Source: Sclerotiophoma versabilis (Eukaryota > Ascomycota > Dothideomycetes > Pleosporales > Didymellaceae). From it: DNA of 64,000 bases. Numbering within the stretch: the stretch's first letter is position 1; each line of letters opens with the position of its first letter. This document shows, one piece after another, positions 35,523-45,307 of this stretch. Below the pieces are notes generated by a model. It was not told the origin of the DNA. It was given only the letters and a program-made list of their open reading frames with translations, and did not search any database. Position numbers and translations under genes: made by a program. The stretch lies in assembly GCA_012274445.1 (NCBI GenBank), contig JAAROD010000014.1:1047001-1111000 (forward strand), written 5' to 3'.

Positions 35523-36550
35523 ACGAAACCGACTATGAAGTTGGAGTCAAATTCGCCAAACCATGACTCGGTCCACTACAGGCGTCTCTGACTTATTGAA
35601 CGTCTTTCAAACTGGGTACTTAGTCTGAAGACGTCTTTACAAGAAGATAGGATAGGAAGATCTTTAGGATAGTCCGGAAAAGTGATTCCATTGTGTACAT
35701 ACAAGGCTATTGAAACTATCTGGGAGACGTGTCTTGTGTCGCTCTAGAGTCTCTCTTCCTTTCTGTTCATGGTGACCGCTGGTTAGTCGACGCGCCACTG
35801 CTCCAATATAACAACCATTACCGTACCATGGCTACATCGGCAAGCTTTTGGGGCGGACTAGAAGCATCCCAGAAAGGTATTCTGGGGGTTGCAAGGTCAC
35901 CAGATGTGAAGATGTATCAGAACAGCTGACATATGTCAAGTAAGGATAGGCATCAGCAACCGTTGGAAGTACCAGTCTAGACATGAAGATATTGCTGCTA
36001 GACAAAGGCGTGTGGGGTAGAAGATTTATTGCGGTCAGGGGGCGAAGCCAATTGGTGCACGTTTAGGGAGGTGCATTGTATACTGATCAGGCGAGTGTTT
36101 AAGGAAGATAGTGGTAACGAAAAGGCGCAAGGTGTGCTTATACCTAGGCATTGCCAGAAGCAACATCACCAATAGAGAGAGCACTCAGCATCATTTTCGT
36201 AGCCTCATGGCACAAAATAATAAAGTTTTGATTGCTCTGTGAGCGTGCGCAGAATGTGACATGAGCCAATACATTCTGATATCCTTATTATCTTCGAGAC
36301 CTGAAGTGCTTCGATTGTGGCCCCTTGGCATGTCAATGGGGCCACGAAAAGACATCGCGCTGAACTTCTCTAACGTTATTCTCCTTTTTACTTTCTCCTA
36401 CCAGTGACACAACCTGATCCACTATCTGAGCTACTTGGTCCTACCGCTCGGCCATGTAGCGAAGATCTGCAGCCCATCGCAACTGCGGTAAACCTAAACA
36501 ATCTCTAGTTGCCAAGTACACATTCTGCTCATTAAAAGACCTGGTCAGCA
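35523..36550. other. Intergenic region, nothing recognised
   Basis: About 1 kb without supported genes or repeats. Confidence 0.45.
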
Positions 36551-36758
36551 TCAAATCAGGGTTACAATAAAAAAAAGGACCCAGCCAGCAGCCATGGTCA
36601 GCACAATGCTTACGGCACCGTCTAAGTTTCTGTCAGCAACCATTCCAGGATATACCTCGCATATACTTACCTGTGATAATGGGCGACATTCTCGGCGCAA
36701 GCACACTTGGAATTCTCGGGTTCAGATGATCCGAAATTGCTCGGCTATGTTTAACCAT
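36551..36758 (-). CDS. Small spliced tail-anchored-like protein (52 aa)
   Basis: Too short for ordinary gene callers. ATG at 36758, exon 1 to 36671, a consensus intron 36622-36670 (GTAAGT...CTTAG, 49 bp) and exon 2 to the TGA at 36551-36553. The product has a basic/polar first half (MVKHSRAISDHLNPRIPSVL) and ends in one hydrophobic helix (VSIVLTMAAGWVLFFIVTLI) with no tail, which is typical of tail-anchored proteins. A strong donor and acceptor that exactly restore the frame support a real gene. Family not recognised; mitochondrial or ER membrane location possible. Confidence 0.45.
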
Positions 36759-37335
36759 GGTGTGTGATAGTCGCATATTCAAGGTTGAAACACGGAGCTA
36801 CAAGAGGGTGGTTCTGAGATTACGGGAGACCTAAGATCAAAGTTTCAGAGCTACGAACAACCTGGACGGGTGCCAGTGAAAGTAAACGAGTGCCTTCTGG
36901 GCAATCGGGTGTCTACTTCAATTTTGTCAACCTTGATCTTGTTCGGCATTGTTCGCTTACGGTTACTGAAAGCTTACCCACTCCTTCAAGCGAGAATCCT
37001 GCCATAGTCCATCAAAGGCAATAAACGCGTCACATCCCAGAGCGCTTCTAAGAACCACCTCGACAGAATACAGGTATCTCATCTGTGGATAGGGAAGATA
37101 TAAAATCAAAAATCTCGTATATGGTTGGTTCGTCCACCAAGAAGGTCGCGGTTGAGCTGAGTCAAGAAAGCAACTAAAACACCTTCCCAAATGGGGGTTA
37201 CAACTGGAGTCAGATATCCTATGTTGCTACCTACGAATACTAGGATAAAGCTCGGGTCTAGAATCAACTAACATCGACGTCAAACTCCTCTAGATTAACT
37301 TTTGTCACTATTTTAGCGACGCAGTAGAGATACTT
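36759..37335. other. Intergenic region, nothing recognised
   Basis: Short frames only; may include a last exon of the downstream secreted-protein gene near 37270. Confidence 0.4.
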
Positions 37336-37662
37336 CTAACTCACGCTCCTCGTGACAACCGTAGGAAGGCAACTTGCCGACCCATACATCGTGCTCGTCG
37401 TAAGAGTCAGGTAAGTCGACATCGTGCAGACTTGCTGCGATGTTGACTTCACATAGGTTGTAGGGGTAGCCGCACCCAGATAACATATGGTCTCGGTAGC
37501 GACGGTGAGGGACGGTGTTGACGTAGTGCTAGTCGTCGTGGTGGACTTGGTTGTGGCGACCAAGCATGTTGGCTTCCACTCGTCAGGCTTCCTGGGATCG
37601 CAGTCTTTCGCACCGACGATGGTGTAGAGAAAAAGATGAGAGGAGAGAATTGTGAGCCTCAT
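37336..37662 (-). CDS. Small secreted Thr-rich protein
   Basis: From the ATG at 37662, a signal peptide (MRLTILSSHLFLYTIVGA) is followed by KDCDPRKPDEWKPTC, a Thr/Ser-rich run that would be heavily O-glycosylated, and a C-terminal part with further cysteines (five after the signal peptide in all). About 108 residues. The frame is open to an upstream ATG at 37707, but the signal peptide favours 37662. A GTGAGT donor lies at the last codons (TRS), and acceptors near 37290 would replace the final two residues by a short tail. Possible cell-wall or effector-type protein; no family recognised. Confidence 0.5.
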   Translation of the reverse strand: MRLTILSSHLFLYTIVGAKDCDPRKPDEWKPTCLVATTKSTTTTSTTSTPSLTVATETICYLGAATPTTYVKSTSQQVCTMSTYLTLTTSTMYGSASCLPTVVTRSVS

Positions 37663-37707
37663 AATTGCCAGTAAGTGCTGTAGTCGATGATGAAAGGCGA
37701 AAACCAA

Positions 37708-38285
37708 GATGCAGTGATGAAGCAGTAAGGTTGAATTTGATTGCTGCTCCCTAAAAGCCGTATATTAAAACCTTTATATACATATCATCGGATGTCGCTT
37801 CTCAGGCGCGCATGAACCAGCAGTTGATCTAGAAGTCTTGGAGTTTCAGTGCTAGGAGGCCTTGTGTTACCTGGGTGGTCGCCACCAATTTTCTCAACGG
37901 CCTCCACCCAACAAGGCTCAATGCACATGAATGCTTGGTAACCACCATTCGCCTATACCCATTGCTCTCGAAGAGTCAGATGGGCCGATGGTAAGGAATG
38001 TGGAGAGCTTGTGCTACTAGGCGAACAATCTGTATAATCTTACTGGCTCAAAGGATTCCGACCACCTTCGTTGGCCTAACAGCAGGTTGACGAACAGGCC
38101 AATTGCCACTAAGTGTTTTTTAGACAGTAGTTCAGATGAGCGCACCGAGCGCCGCGCCCTTTCCCAAGCCCTTTCTATGACCAGATCCTGCCATTAGTCT
38201 CATTTCGCGCTTTTGCTCTTCCTCATTCGGATCATGCAACCATACTTCAAACACAATCGGCTAAAAGCCTTACTTCATCAATCCT
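37708..38285. other. Intergenic region, nothing recognised
   Basis: No supported gene or repeat. Confidence 0.45.
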
Positions 38286-38774
38286 TCAGATCCTCCGGGC
38301 TGAGTTGATGTCACGGTATCGTCTTGTGAACCTGTCTTTCACGTACGATAACACTGAGGAGATACCACACTTTCCGCTCTTCTTCCCTTTTTGGTCCACG
38401 AGAGATAGCTTATATATCTCCTTATGTCGCCGATCCATCCTTTGAAGGCAACTATACAGCCTTCTGATAGCGTAGAAACTGCAATAGACTCGATAGTAGT
38501 TTCCATACACCTTGTCGAAGTCAAGCTCTAAGCCTGCCCCATCGCATGTTGGACCACCCTCTCTTCCTTTTGTAAGGAACTCGTACTCGTTATGAGAGGT
38601 TACTAGTGGGTTTAATGTCTCCTCTCCTTCTAGTTCCTCTTTCTGCGCTACACTTGATCGAGCGTTCGGCCTCTCCGGCTTGGGATTTTCTTCAGTGGCC
38701 CTCAGCCAAACCAAAACATCTTCAGGGATGTCGAATACATCATAACGGGGAGGATTTTCACGGTCGTATGTCAA
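38286..38774 (-). CDS. Hypothetical protein with GPTxDxAGxxLDxDKV motif
   Basis: 162-residue ORF with GGPTCDGAGLELDFDKVYG followed by a helical, basic, Tyr-rich region. The motif aligns with GSPTYDSAGFQLDYDKVCA in the plus-strand protein at 41216-42082, so the two share a domain. In the same frame, upstream of the ATG, protein-like sequence (NPDLVFDYNCGKLQK) is separated by a single TAG. The ORF may therefore be the surviving part of a longer, damaged gene. Function unknown. Confidence 0.45.
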   Translation of the reverse strand: MTYDRENPPRYDVFDIPEDVLVWLRATEENPKPERPNARSSVAQKEELEGEETLNPLVTSHNEYEFLTKGREGGPTCDGAGLELDFDKVYGNYYRVYCSFYAIRRLYSCLQRMDRRHKEIYKLSLVDQKGKKSGKCGISSVLSYVKDRFTRRYRDINSARRI

Positions 38775-38849
38775 CTATGTCTTCTGGAGCTTGCCGCAGT
38801 TATAGTCAAACACCAGGTCTGGGTTGTTAAGCGTATTTTGCGCACGCTA

Positions 38850-39334
38850 CCCTGCTCGACCAAAGCTTCGTTCTTTCTGCTGTTCGTCCCTCTATGGCAG
38901 GTATGTACTTCACTCAATTCTAGTTCACCGGTGGGAATATTATCCGTAGCTGCCTTTCCATTCTTTGCAACTTTCAATAGCAAGTGCTGGTTCTGTATGT
39001 CGTTTGTCGGCTATACGCGCCTCCTTAAGTTTGTACCATCTGACGAACAAAGGAAAGCTTCTTGTGCAATAATAGACGTTCTGAAGTTAGCTTTTTACTC
39101 AAACCACTGCTGGTTGGAAGTCAAGTTACATGTAACCATAGGACAGAGATTTATGAGCGCAGGTAAAATGCAAAACGTATCTCACGAAGCGCGTGTCAAG
39201 ACTGTATTGATTGGCGGGCATATAATTGGTATTTGCCCAATCACGCCTCCCACGTGCTCCATACCCCGAAACTTTACATGACTCGTTGTTATAGGATAGG
39301 CTGATTCTGAGTTCAGAAAATTGTTGAAGGGCTT
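38850..39334. other. Intergenic region, nothing recognised
   Basis: Open frames on the plus strand here lack domains and run antisense to the possible upstream extension of the preceding gene. Confidence 0.4.
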
Positions 39335-40156
39335 TTAGAGGCTTTTCGACCGCCTGGCTGCAAGAGTGTAGAAAATGCTTCCATCGTAAATCCCGCGGAT
39401 ATCCTCCTTCATCATACGCCCATCTTCAGGCCAGAGCATCAAGTATGTAGCAAGCCCTGCGCACGTCAGTTAGTCACGAAGTTGTACAAAGTGGAAGTCT
39501 ACGCACACTCAAAGAACGCGCCACCCCAGCCGATAGGGTCCGCGATACACCTCTGCCCCTTCAGCACATTACTTAAATCCCAAATCGTCAGGTAATCCCG
39601 CCCTTCTGCGTACTTGGAGAAGACGTCCTCGAACTTTTGCGGTAGAAACCGGCCTTCTGTATCATACGTCCCGGTGTCACTTCCGTGCTTATCCTTGTGA
39701 ATGTTCTTGATGAATACGCGGAAGAATGGATCAGGCAGCCAGCCCGAGACCGTTGGGTATGAAAAGTTGCTGTGGATAACAAGCACAGCGATCCAGGAGA
39801 GCATGATGCCAAAGCCCAGGCGATGGAATCCGATGAATGTGTCTTGTGGCCATATGACACCGTCATGGTCGCGGTCGAAGAAGTCGCAGTGCTGTTGCAG
39901 GACAGTTTGGTGGGAGTGCTTCTCCGCCCATTTATCTTTAGTGGTGCCTTGGGGAAACTCATATGATGGGGCAACGTTCGCGCGAGCAGTGCCTGTTGTT
40001 TGTTAGCGGACGGACCAAGAGAAGGTATATCCGGAACACACCTGCGTGTTGCAGTTTCGAGCCACTTGTGTTGATGAAAGGTTTACGGTCTTCGGTGATG
40101 TGAATTTCTGGAACTGATCGTACCACCCTCGGATCTGAACCATTCGTGATGGCCAT
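39335..40156 (-). CDS. Caleosin (EF-hand lipid-body peroxygenase)
   Basis: Three exons (40156-40042, 39992-39507, 39456-39335) give 240 residues. Caleosins bind Ca2+ and haem, sit on lipid droplets and use fatty-acid hydroperoxides. Visible features are VLQQHCDFFDRDHDGVIWP with the conserved haem-type His73 and an EF-hand loop starting at Asp78; a central hydrophobic hairpin (LGFGIMLSWIAVLVIHSNF) carrying the second candidate haem histidine; the Pro-rich knot after it (YPTVSGWLPDPFFRVFIKNI); and the C-terminal FEWLATYLMLWPEDGR and VYDGSIFY-like IYDGSIFYTLA motifs. Both introns are short GT-AG. Length and order match fungal caleosins. Confidence 0.93.
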
Positions 40157-40527
40157 TGCGGAGAAAGTGAAGTTCTATTGAAACGCAGAAACAGATGTCA
40201 ATATGCAAATGAAGCAATAATGGGACGGCGAATGGAGGATGAGCTATTGGCGTGCGTGTAAGCGCCTGCTATTATTTCTGCTCTCTGGACTTTCACGTGA
40301 AATGTTTACCATTGCTTGATCAGAATGACATCATGTTAGCCTCATCAGCTCTCGGACCACTTCGCCGCGCGCCAATCGTTCAGCACACTTTCATGCGCGT
40401 ACTATTCCAACATTTCATGTAAAACCGGTAAGACTGCGTTGGTGACAATTGTTGTTGAGCTATCGTCAGCCTAAACTGATTGAAAACTAGGTCACCCTAA
40501 ACTGATTGAAAACTAAATCACGGGTGA
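40157..40527. other. Intergenic region with a 20-bp direct repeat
   Basis: The sequence CCTAAACTGATTGAAAACTA occurs at 40470-40489 and again at 40496-40515 (26-bp period). No gene seen. Confidence 0.6.
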
Positions 40528-40791
40528 TTAATATACCTCAAGACCCTTCAACGACTGTTCATCCTTCCACTCCTCCAACATTTGCCTCAAATCCGATGTA
40601 CCTCTGCCAGAAGGCATACATTTCGTCCTTTCTAGGCGCATCTTGAGCAGCATCTCGTCTGCCAAGGCCGCTATATCGTAGTACTCCGGTGTGCAACCTG
40701 CCATTGCGCTCTTCAACACACCGTCGCTCTGCATGATAGTACTGCCGGGTTGCACTGGAAGCTGGTGCAGCTCTAAAACGATAGTCAGCAC
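40528..40791 (-). CDS. Short hypothetical ORF (87 aa)
   Basis: ATG 40791 to stop 40528. The composition is protein-like, with an amphipathic C-terminal half (YYDIAALADEMLLKMRLER and LRQMLEEWKDEQSL). No signal, membrane helix or known motif. It may be the last exon of a gene whose start I cannot place. It lies between the caleosin gene and the plus-strand hypothetical gene. Confidence 0.3.
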   Translation of the reverse strand: MLTIVLELHQLPVQPGSTIMQSDGVLKSAMAGCTPEYYDIAALADEMLLKMRLERTKCMPSGRGTSDLRQMLEEWKDEQSLKGLEVY

Positions 40792-41215
40792 ATGGGCACA
40801 ACTGCGAGCTCAAAGACATCAGAAATACTTTATCTTTTAAAAACCGCAAAGAGTATGGGTAGATCGCTGAGATGGTATTGACATGTGGGAGAAGTCACAT
40901 TGCATGTGCGACGAAGCTTCTCGGCAGACGCGTCGGCAGACGCGTTCCTCCAACAGAATAACACCGCGACTCATAGATGATGAACCCTCAACTTCGCTTT
41001 CGGTAATCTTCTGAAACTTTTAACTAACTAGGATCCAACGTACTGTCCAGAGCTACGTTGGTCTCAACAGATAAACAACTTCAGCAAAATGACAGAAACA
41101 TGACACGGCGCAACGAGAGGGGATGATCGGCAAAAGTCATCCTCCAGAGAGAAGGAGATCCAGTCCCCGACCAATTCGCCTCTAGCACAGCAGAATAGCG
41201 CCCCCGGAAGCTTCG
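40792..41215. other. Intergenic region with a 12-bp tandem duplication
   Basis: TCGGCAGACGCG occurs twice head-to-tail at about 40920-40944. No gene seen. Confidence 0.5.
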
Positions 41216-42082
41216 ATGAGTAGGAAGAAGCAACACCCCGAGGGCGAGGATGAATGTCCAGATCCAACGCCAAAGAAGCAGCAGCCTAGCAACGACAGGC
41301 CTGTTGAAACCCCAGCTACTGCATCGCTCAACACGCCGAGCGCGGATGAAGTTTCCCAACACCCCACCGTGCCCAACATAGGCAGATCCGCCAGCGGAGA
41401 GCTCGTCAGCAAAGCCATCATCCAACCCACAGGTCACGTTTTAGCCCCCGGAGGCATCCGCGACCCTGCCGCAAACATGGAGCCTTACAACGCCAACAAG
41501 ACCCCCGAGAGGCAGCCTCTTCGTAACCCCTGGGAAAACTTCTACGACCTATACCAATGCTACGATAAAGACCCGGAAGGTAGTCCGACGTACGACTCCG
41601 CTGGTTTCCAACTCGACTACGACAAAGTGTGTGCGTGGATGAAGCCGCAGGCGTATAACAAGCGGAAAATGGTGAGTGGGATGGAGCGCGCTCTGGCGAA
41701 GGGGGAGAGCGAGATGGAACAGATGTTTAGGCTGTTTTTCACTGAGAAGTGGGATGATCCTAGAAATATCAGTTCTACTGTCAAGGATTATGTGCAGGAC
41801 CAGGTGAGCAAGGATTTGGGTATCCCTTGGCATCTGATTGGGCCGGACCAGGTACAGCTGTGGCGGGAAAGCGGGTTTCAGCCTGTGAAGTTTGAAGAGT
41901 GGTGGAGTGAGCCTAATGAAGTAGAGAAGGGTAGGATGAGCAAGATGATGGGGGGCGCGAGTCTGAGGAAGGATGTCTGGCCTGCGGGCACAGAACCGAA
42001 GAACAAGGGCGCTAAGGCGAAGCCGAAGAAAGAAACGCAGAGTAAGCGACCAGTATATTGCAATGGAACGCGGTATAATTGA
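41216..42082 (+). CDS. Hypothetical protein with GxPTxDxAGxxLDxDKV motif
   Basis: Intronless 288-residue protein. The first 100 residues are polar and Pro-rich, likely disordered. A folded region follows: NPWENFYDLYQCYDKDPEG, then GSPTYDSAGFQLDYDKVCA, WMKPQAYNKRK, and a helical part with several Trp residues (LGIPWHLIGPDQVQLW, FEEWWSEP). The C-terminus is Lys-rich. The motif recurs in the minus-strand ORF at 38286-38774. The stop lies 18 bases from the stop of the convergent TPR gene. Family not recognised. Confidence 0.65.
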   Translation: MSRKKQHPEGEDECPDPTPKKQQPSNDRPVETPATASLNTPSADEVSQHPTVPNIGRSASGELVSKAIIQPTGHVLAPGGIRDPAANMEPYNANKTPERQPLRNPWENFYDLYQCYDKDPEGSPTYDSAGFQLDYDKVCAWMKPQAYNKRKMVSGMERALAKGESEMEQMFRLFFTEKWDDPRNISSTVKDYVQDQVSKDLGIPWHLIGPDQVQLWRESGFQPVKFEEWWSEPNEVEKGRMSKMMGGASLRKDVWPAGTEPKNKGAKAKPKKETQSKRPVYCNGTRYN

Positions 42083-42100
42083 CTTTTGGTATGTACTTTT

Positions 42101-44887
42101 CTACATACTTTTCAATTCTTCCAGTCTCTCCACCAACATTTCCCATCCCTTCGTATCCTCCCAGCCCTCCTTCCCCTTACCCATCACACTTCTAATCGCA
42201 CTCCTTGCCTTGAATTTCCAATCTTTCGCGACCAGCTCTCCACTCCCCGCCGCCAGACCCTCGGTTCTCTCCCTCGGGCCCAGCGTCTCATACGCATCGA
42301 CAAGATCAACTGTCTGCTGCGCAACAGCATCCCAAACCTTCTCATCCTGATCCTCCCACTTCGGCTGCGCAGTCACCGCGCGCCACGCTTTCTCGTGGCA
42401 CTCAAGCGCACTGGTCGGTCGCCCGCTGTGCATGTACAGCGTCGCCAGTACCGCCCATAGCTTAGGGCTGAATGTGATGAGCGGCTTGATGTGTTTTTCT
42501 ACCAACTCATTGACGAAGCGGGGCAGACCGGGGGCAGTCAGATCGAGCCCAGATTCGGGCTTCGATTGCACGAGGTGCTTGATGAGCAGGTCTAGGATCT
42601 CGTCGTCGATGCACTTCTCGCCGTCTGTGGCGCCGCGCAGTTCGCAGATGCGGCGCTGCGCCGTGACGATGTCAGCATAGCTGGGTGGGGTTGTGGATGC
42701 AGCAACTGCGAGGACGTTCGACCAAATGCGGTAGTTGTCGTGCTTGAGCGTGGCGGCGCGTTTGAACGCCTTCAGTGCGTCGGTGCGCGGGTGCGATGTG
42801 ACTTTGCCTTCTAAGGCCTCTTCTTCGGGCGTCTTGGCCTTGGGACGTAGGTGTAAGAGTGAGGCGGCGAGATTGGACCATGCTTCTGCGTCTTGCTCGT
42901 CGAGCTGGACGCAGCGGCTGAATGCTTCGACAGCGTTTTTGAATTGCTGAAGTTCGAGGTACGCGCAGCCCAGTGCGAACCAGGCAGGGTGGTTGAGTGC
43001 GTTGCATTTAATAGCTAGTTGGTATGCTTCTGCAGCCTTTTCATAGTCACGTTGGCCGATGTAGCGTTGACCGAGTGAACGTTGAGCGCGGGCGTAGCGC
43101 TTGCCGGATACTTCCCACGCTTTTTCATACATGGCGAGATCACTGTCAATGTCGCCGAGGATGCAGTAGTAGCGTGGCGCTTCGGCGGGTGGTGGATCAC
43201 GGGGTGCGCCTTCCCAAGTCTCGGAGTCGGGGTCGGCGGGTGAGTCGTCGCCGTTTGTAGCGTGAAAGAGTTGTCTTCTGATCATGCGGCGCGCTTTGCC
43301 TTCCTTCTCGGTCGCAGCGTAGCAGAGTGCCGCTTCAGCCCACATCTCCAAGCGCTCGTAGATGTCCAGCGCAGAGCGTAGACCACCAATGTGTACCCAG
43401 CGAGCAGCGAGCTCAGCTTCAAGCTCCCATCGTGATGGCGAGCAGAGCGCAAAGACGTAGCGTAATCGATCTTCGACTGGCGCGGACTCTCCTTCCTTCG
43501 CGCCAGGAAGGAAAGCAGTCACCTTCTCGCCCGTCTCTGCGTCTGATGTTGCCTCGCCAGATGTCTCTGCGATTACCTGATCTACAAGCGCCTGGAGTTG
43601 TAGAAGTCCACGTTCCATAGTCCTGGTCTTGTATCCCTCAATTCGGCTACGAACAAGTAAAGCATGTGTATAGACCTGCCAGTTGGAGCTGCCGCCCTCC
43701 AATACACGTTCTGCGTATGGGATTGTCTGCTCTCTCGTGATGCCATCAGCCGGGTTAGTGTTCTTGATGCTTTCGGCCAGCGAAAGCAAGATCACCGAAT
43801 CCAAAGGCTTCAAAAGAGGCTGGTTCGCCGGGTCCAAGTTTGCAAGACTGGGTGGGAGCTTGGATTCGTCCTTGATGTCCATAGAAGCGACCTTCTCTGT
43901 GAACTGAATTGTCTCATGAAGAGTGTCATCATTAAGCTCCAATGCTTTCGGTCCTGAGGCCCCTGTGGTTGTTTCCTTCGCATCTGATTCTGCACTCTTA
44001 GCCAGCACAAGCAACTGACTTGTGTCTTTCTGCTGGAACTTTGTCCTCTTTCCCATCAAACCAGTCAACGCAAACTCAAACTTGCGTTCCGCCGTCGCCT
44101 GATCCAGATCGGCCCTTGCTTGCTTGTCCAGGCCATGGTGTGTGTGGATAGCTGCTCTCTCCAGGAGGAAGCTTGAGTGTAAGTCTGGAATCTCTTGCTC
44201 TTTCCCAGAATCTTTGACGAGCTTCTCAACATCTTTCAGATCGTCATAGATGGTGGTCTGCAAGCTTGGCGCTGGCTCACTGAGCAATCTCTGATATGTA
44301 AAGCTCACCCTCAACCGCGCCCATGTCGAGAAAGGAATGAACTTTTGGAAGACTGGGTTAATCAAGATAGTGTCTGCAAGACACAGAAGCTCGATGTTTG
44401 GTGTCAACTTGTATGCTGCGATGCCGTCCAAGCTAAGCGATGCGATCAGATCTTGCTGAATTTTGCGGACTGCGGTGGCATCTCCCGATACATCTTTGGT
44501 AAACAGGACTTCAGCGGACTTGTAAGATAGTGGCGGTCCAGTGACGGTTGATTGTACAAAAGCATTCAGTGATGCGACAGCAACTGCCCAAAGCAAATGC
44601 ACTCGGTACTGCAATGTTTCCTTTATCGGTGTGCCCTCCTCTTCTGTCCGGAATGGGAATAATAGCCCGAGTCGGTGGAAGACGTAATCGCTCCACGACA
44701 CAAAATTTTCTCTCTTGACATCTTTGGTCGCATCGTTGTCCTGATGTCCCAATAGAATCTGAACTTCCGGCAGCTGACTAAGTGTCAGAAGATCTGCCGT
44801 TTCTGTCGCCCTCAAAACATCTTGAAGCACCGCGGCAAGCTCGTCCGGCAAAGTCGTGCGAAAGAACTGTAACAAGACGTCTCCCAT
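42101..44887 (-). CDS. TPR protein, EMW1/TTC27 homologue
   Basis: Intronless 928-residue protein. The N-terminal two thirds are helical. The conserved C-terminal half has YYCILGDIDSDLAMYEKAWE, GKRYARAQRSLGQRYIGQ and consecutive tetratricopeptide units (YEKAAEAYQLAIKCNALNH, PAWFALGCAYLELQQFKNAV and AEAWSNLAASLLHL). This order matches the TTC27 family, whose yeast member Emw1 is essential for cell-wall maintenance, so a chaperone-like or scaffold role is inferred. The start is the only ATG giving the family's short N-terminus. Convergent with the preceding gene. Confidence 0.9.
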   Translation of the reverse strand: MGDVLLQFFRTTLPDELAAVLQDVLRATETADLLTLSQLPEVQILLGHQDNDATKDVKRENFVSWSDYVFHRLGLLFPFRTEEEGTPIKETLQYRVHLLWAVAVASLNAFVQSTVTGPPLSYKSAEVLFTKDVSGDATAVRKIQQDLIASLSLDGIAAYKLTPNIELLCLADTILINPVFQKFIPFSTWARLRVSFTYQRLLSEPAPSLQTTIYDDLKDVEKLVKDSGKEQEIPDLHSSFLLERAAIHTHHGLDKQARADLDQATAERKFEFALTGLMGKRTKFQQKDTSQLLVLAKSAESDAKETTTGASGPKALELNDDTLHETIQFTEKVASMDIKDESKLPPSLANLDPANQPLLKPLDSVILLSLAESIKNTNPADGITREQTIPYAERVLEGGSSNWQVYTHALLVRSRIEGYKTRTMERGLLQLQALVDQVIAETSGEATSDAETGEKVTAFLPGAKEGESAPVEDRLRYVFALCSPSRWELEAELAARWVHIGGLRSALDIYERLEMWAEAALCYAATEKEGKARRMIRRQLFHATNGDDSPADPDSETWEGAPRDPPPAEAPRYYCILGDIDSDLAMYEKAWEVSGKRYARAQRSLGQRYIGQRDYEKAAEAYQLAIKCNALNHPAWFALGCAYLELQQFKNAVEAFSRCVQLDEQDAEAWSNLAASLLHLRPKAKTPEEEALEGKVTSHPRTDALKAFKRAATLKHDNYRIWSNVLAVAASTTPPSYADIVTAQRRICELRGATDGEKCIDDEILDLLIKHLVQSKPESGLDLTAPGLPRFVNELVEKHIKPLITFSPKLWAVLATLYMHSGRPTSALECHEKAWRAVTAQPKWEDQDEKVWDAVAQQTVDLVDAYETLGPRERTEGLAAGSGELVAKDWKFKARSAIRSVMGKGKEGWEDTKGWEMLVERLEELKSM

Positions 44888-45307
44888 ATTGGCTTCTTAT
44901 CGATTGTGTGATGTTGTTGCGGGGTGTTCTCGAAATTTGTTCGAAGACGCCCAAAATGAGTAATGCTAGCGCCGACGCTATTTTCGTTCAAAAGTGCCAG
45001 CAAATAGACCCTGATCACAGCCCTACAAGGCAACACGAGATTTGCGGCCGCCCTTTCAAAATCCTCTCCGGGGGATAAAGGACTCCGAACATGACGCGAG
45101 CAGGTTACAAATACAACACTCGGTCGAAAATGCAGGTTATGGCCACATCACGAGGCTGAGAAGACCATGTTAAAAATTGGTAAAGGATATCATTATGCAA
45201 AAGGCCAATCACAGGATCGGAGTACACTTCGTCGTCCAAGCTGACCAGCTAAAGGCTAGAATGGGTTCGATGTCCAGGAACAACAACTCTCAGGACGCAG
45301 TATGGCC
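44888..45307. other. Intergenic region between two minus-strand genes
   Basis: Promoter region of the TPR gene and 3' region of the glycine-zipper gene. Nothing else recognised. Confidence 0.5.
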
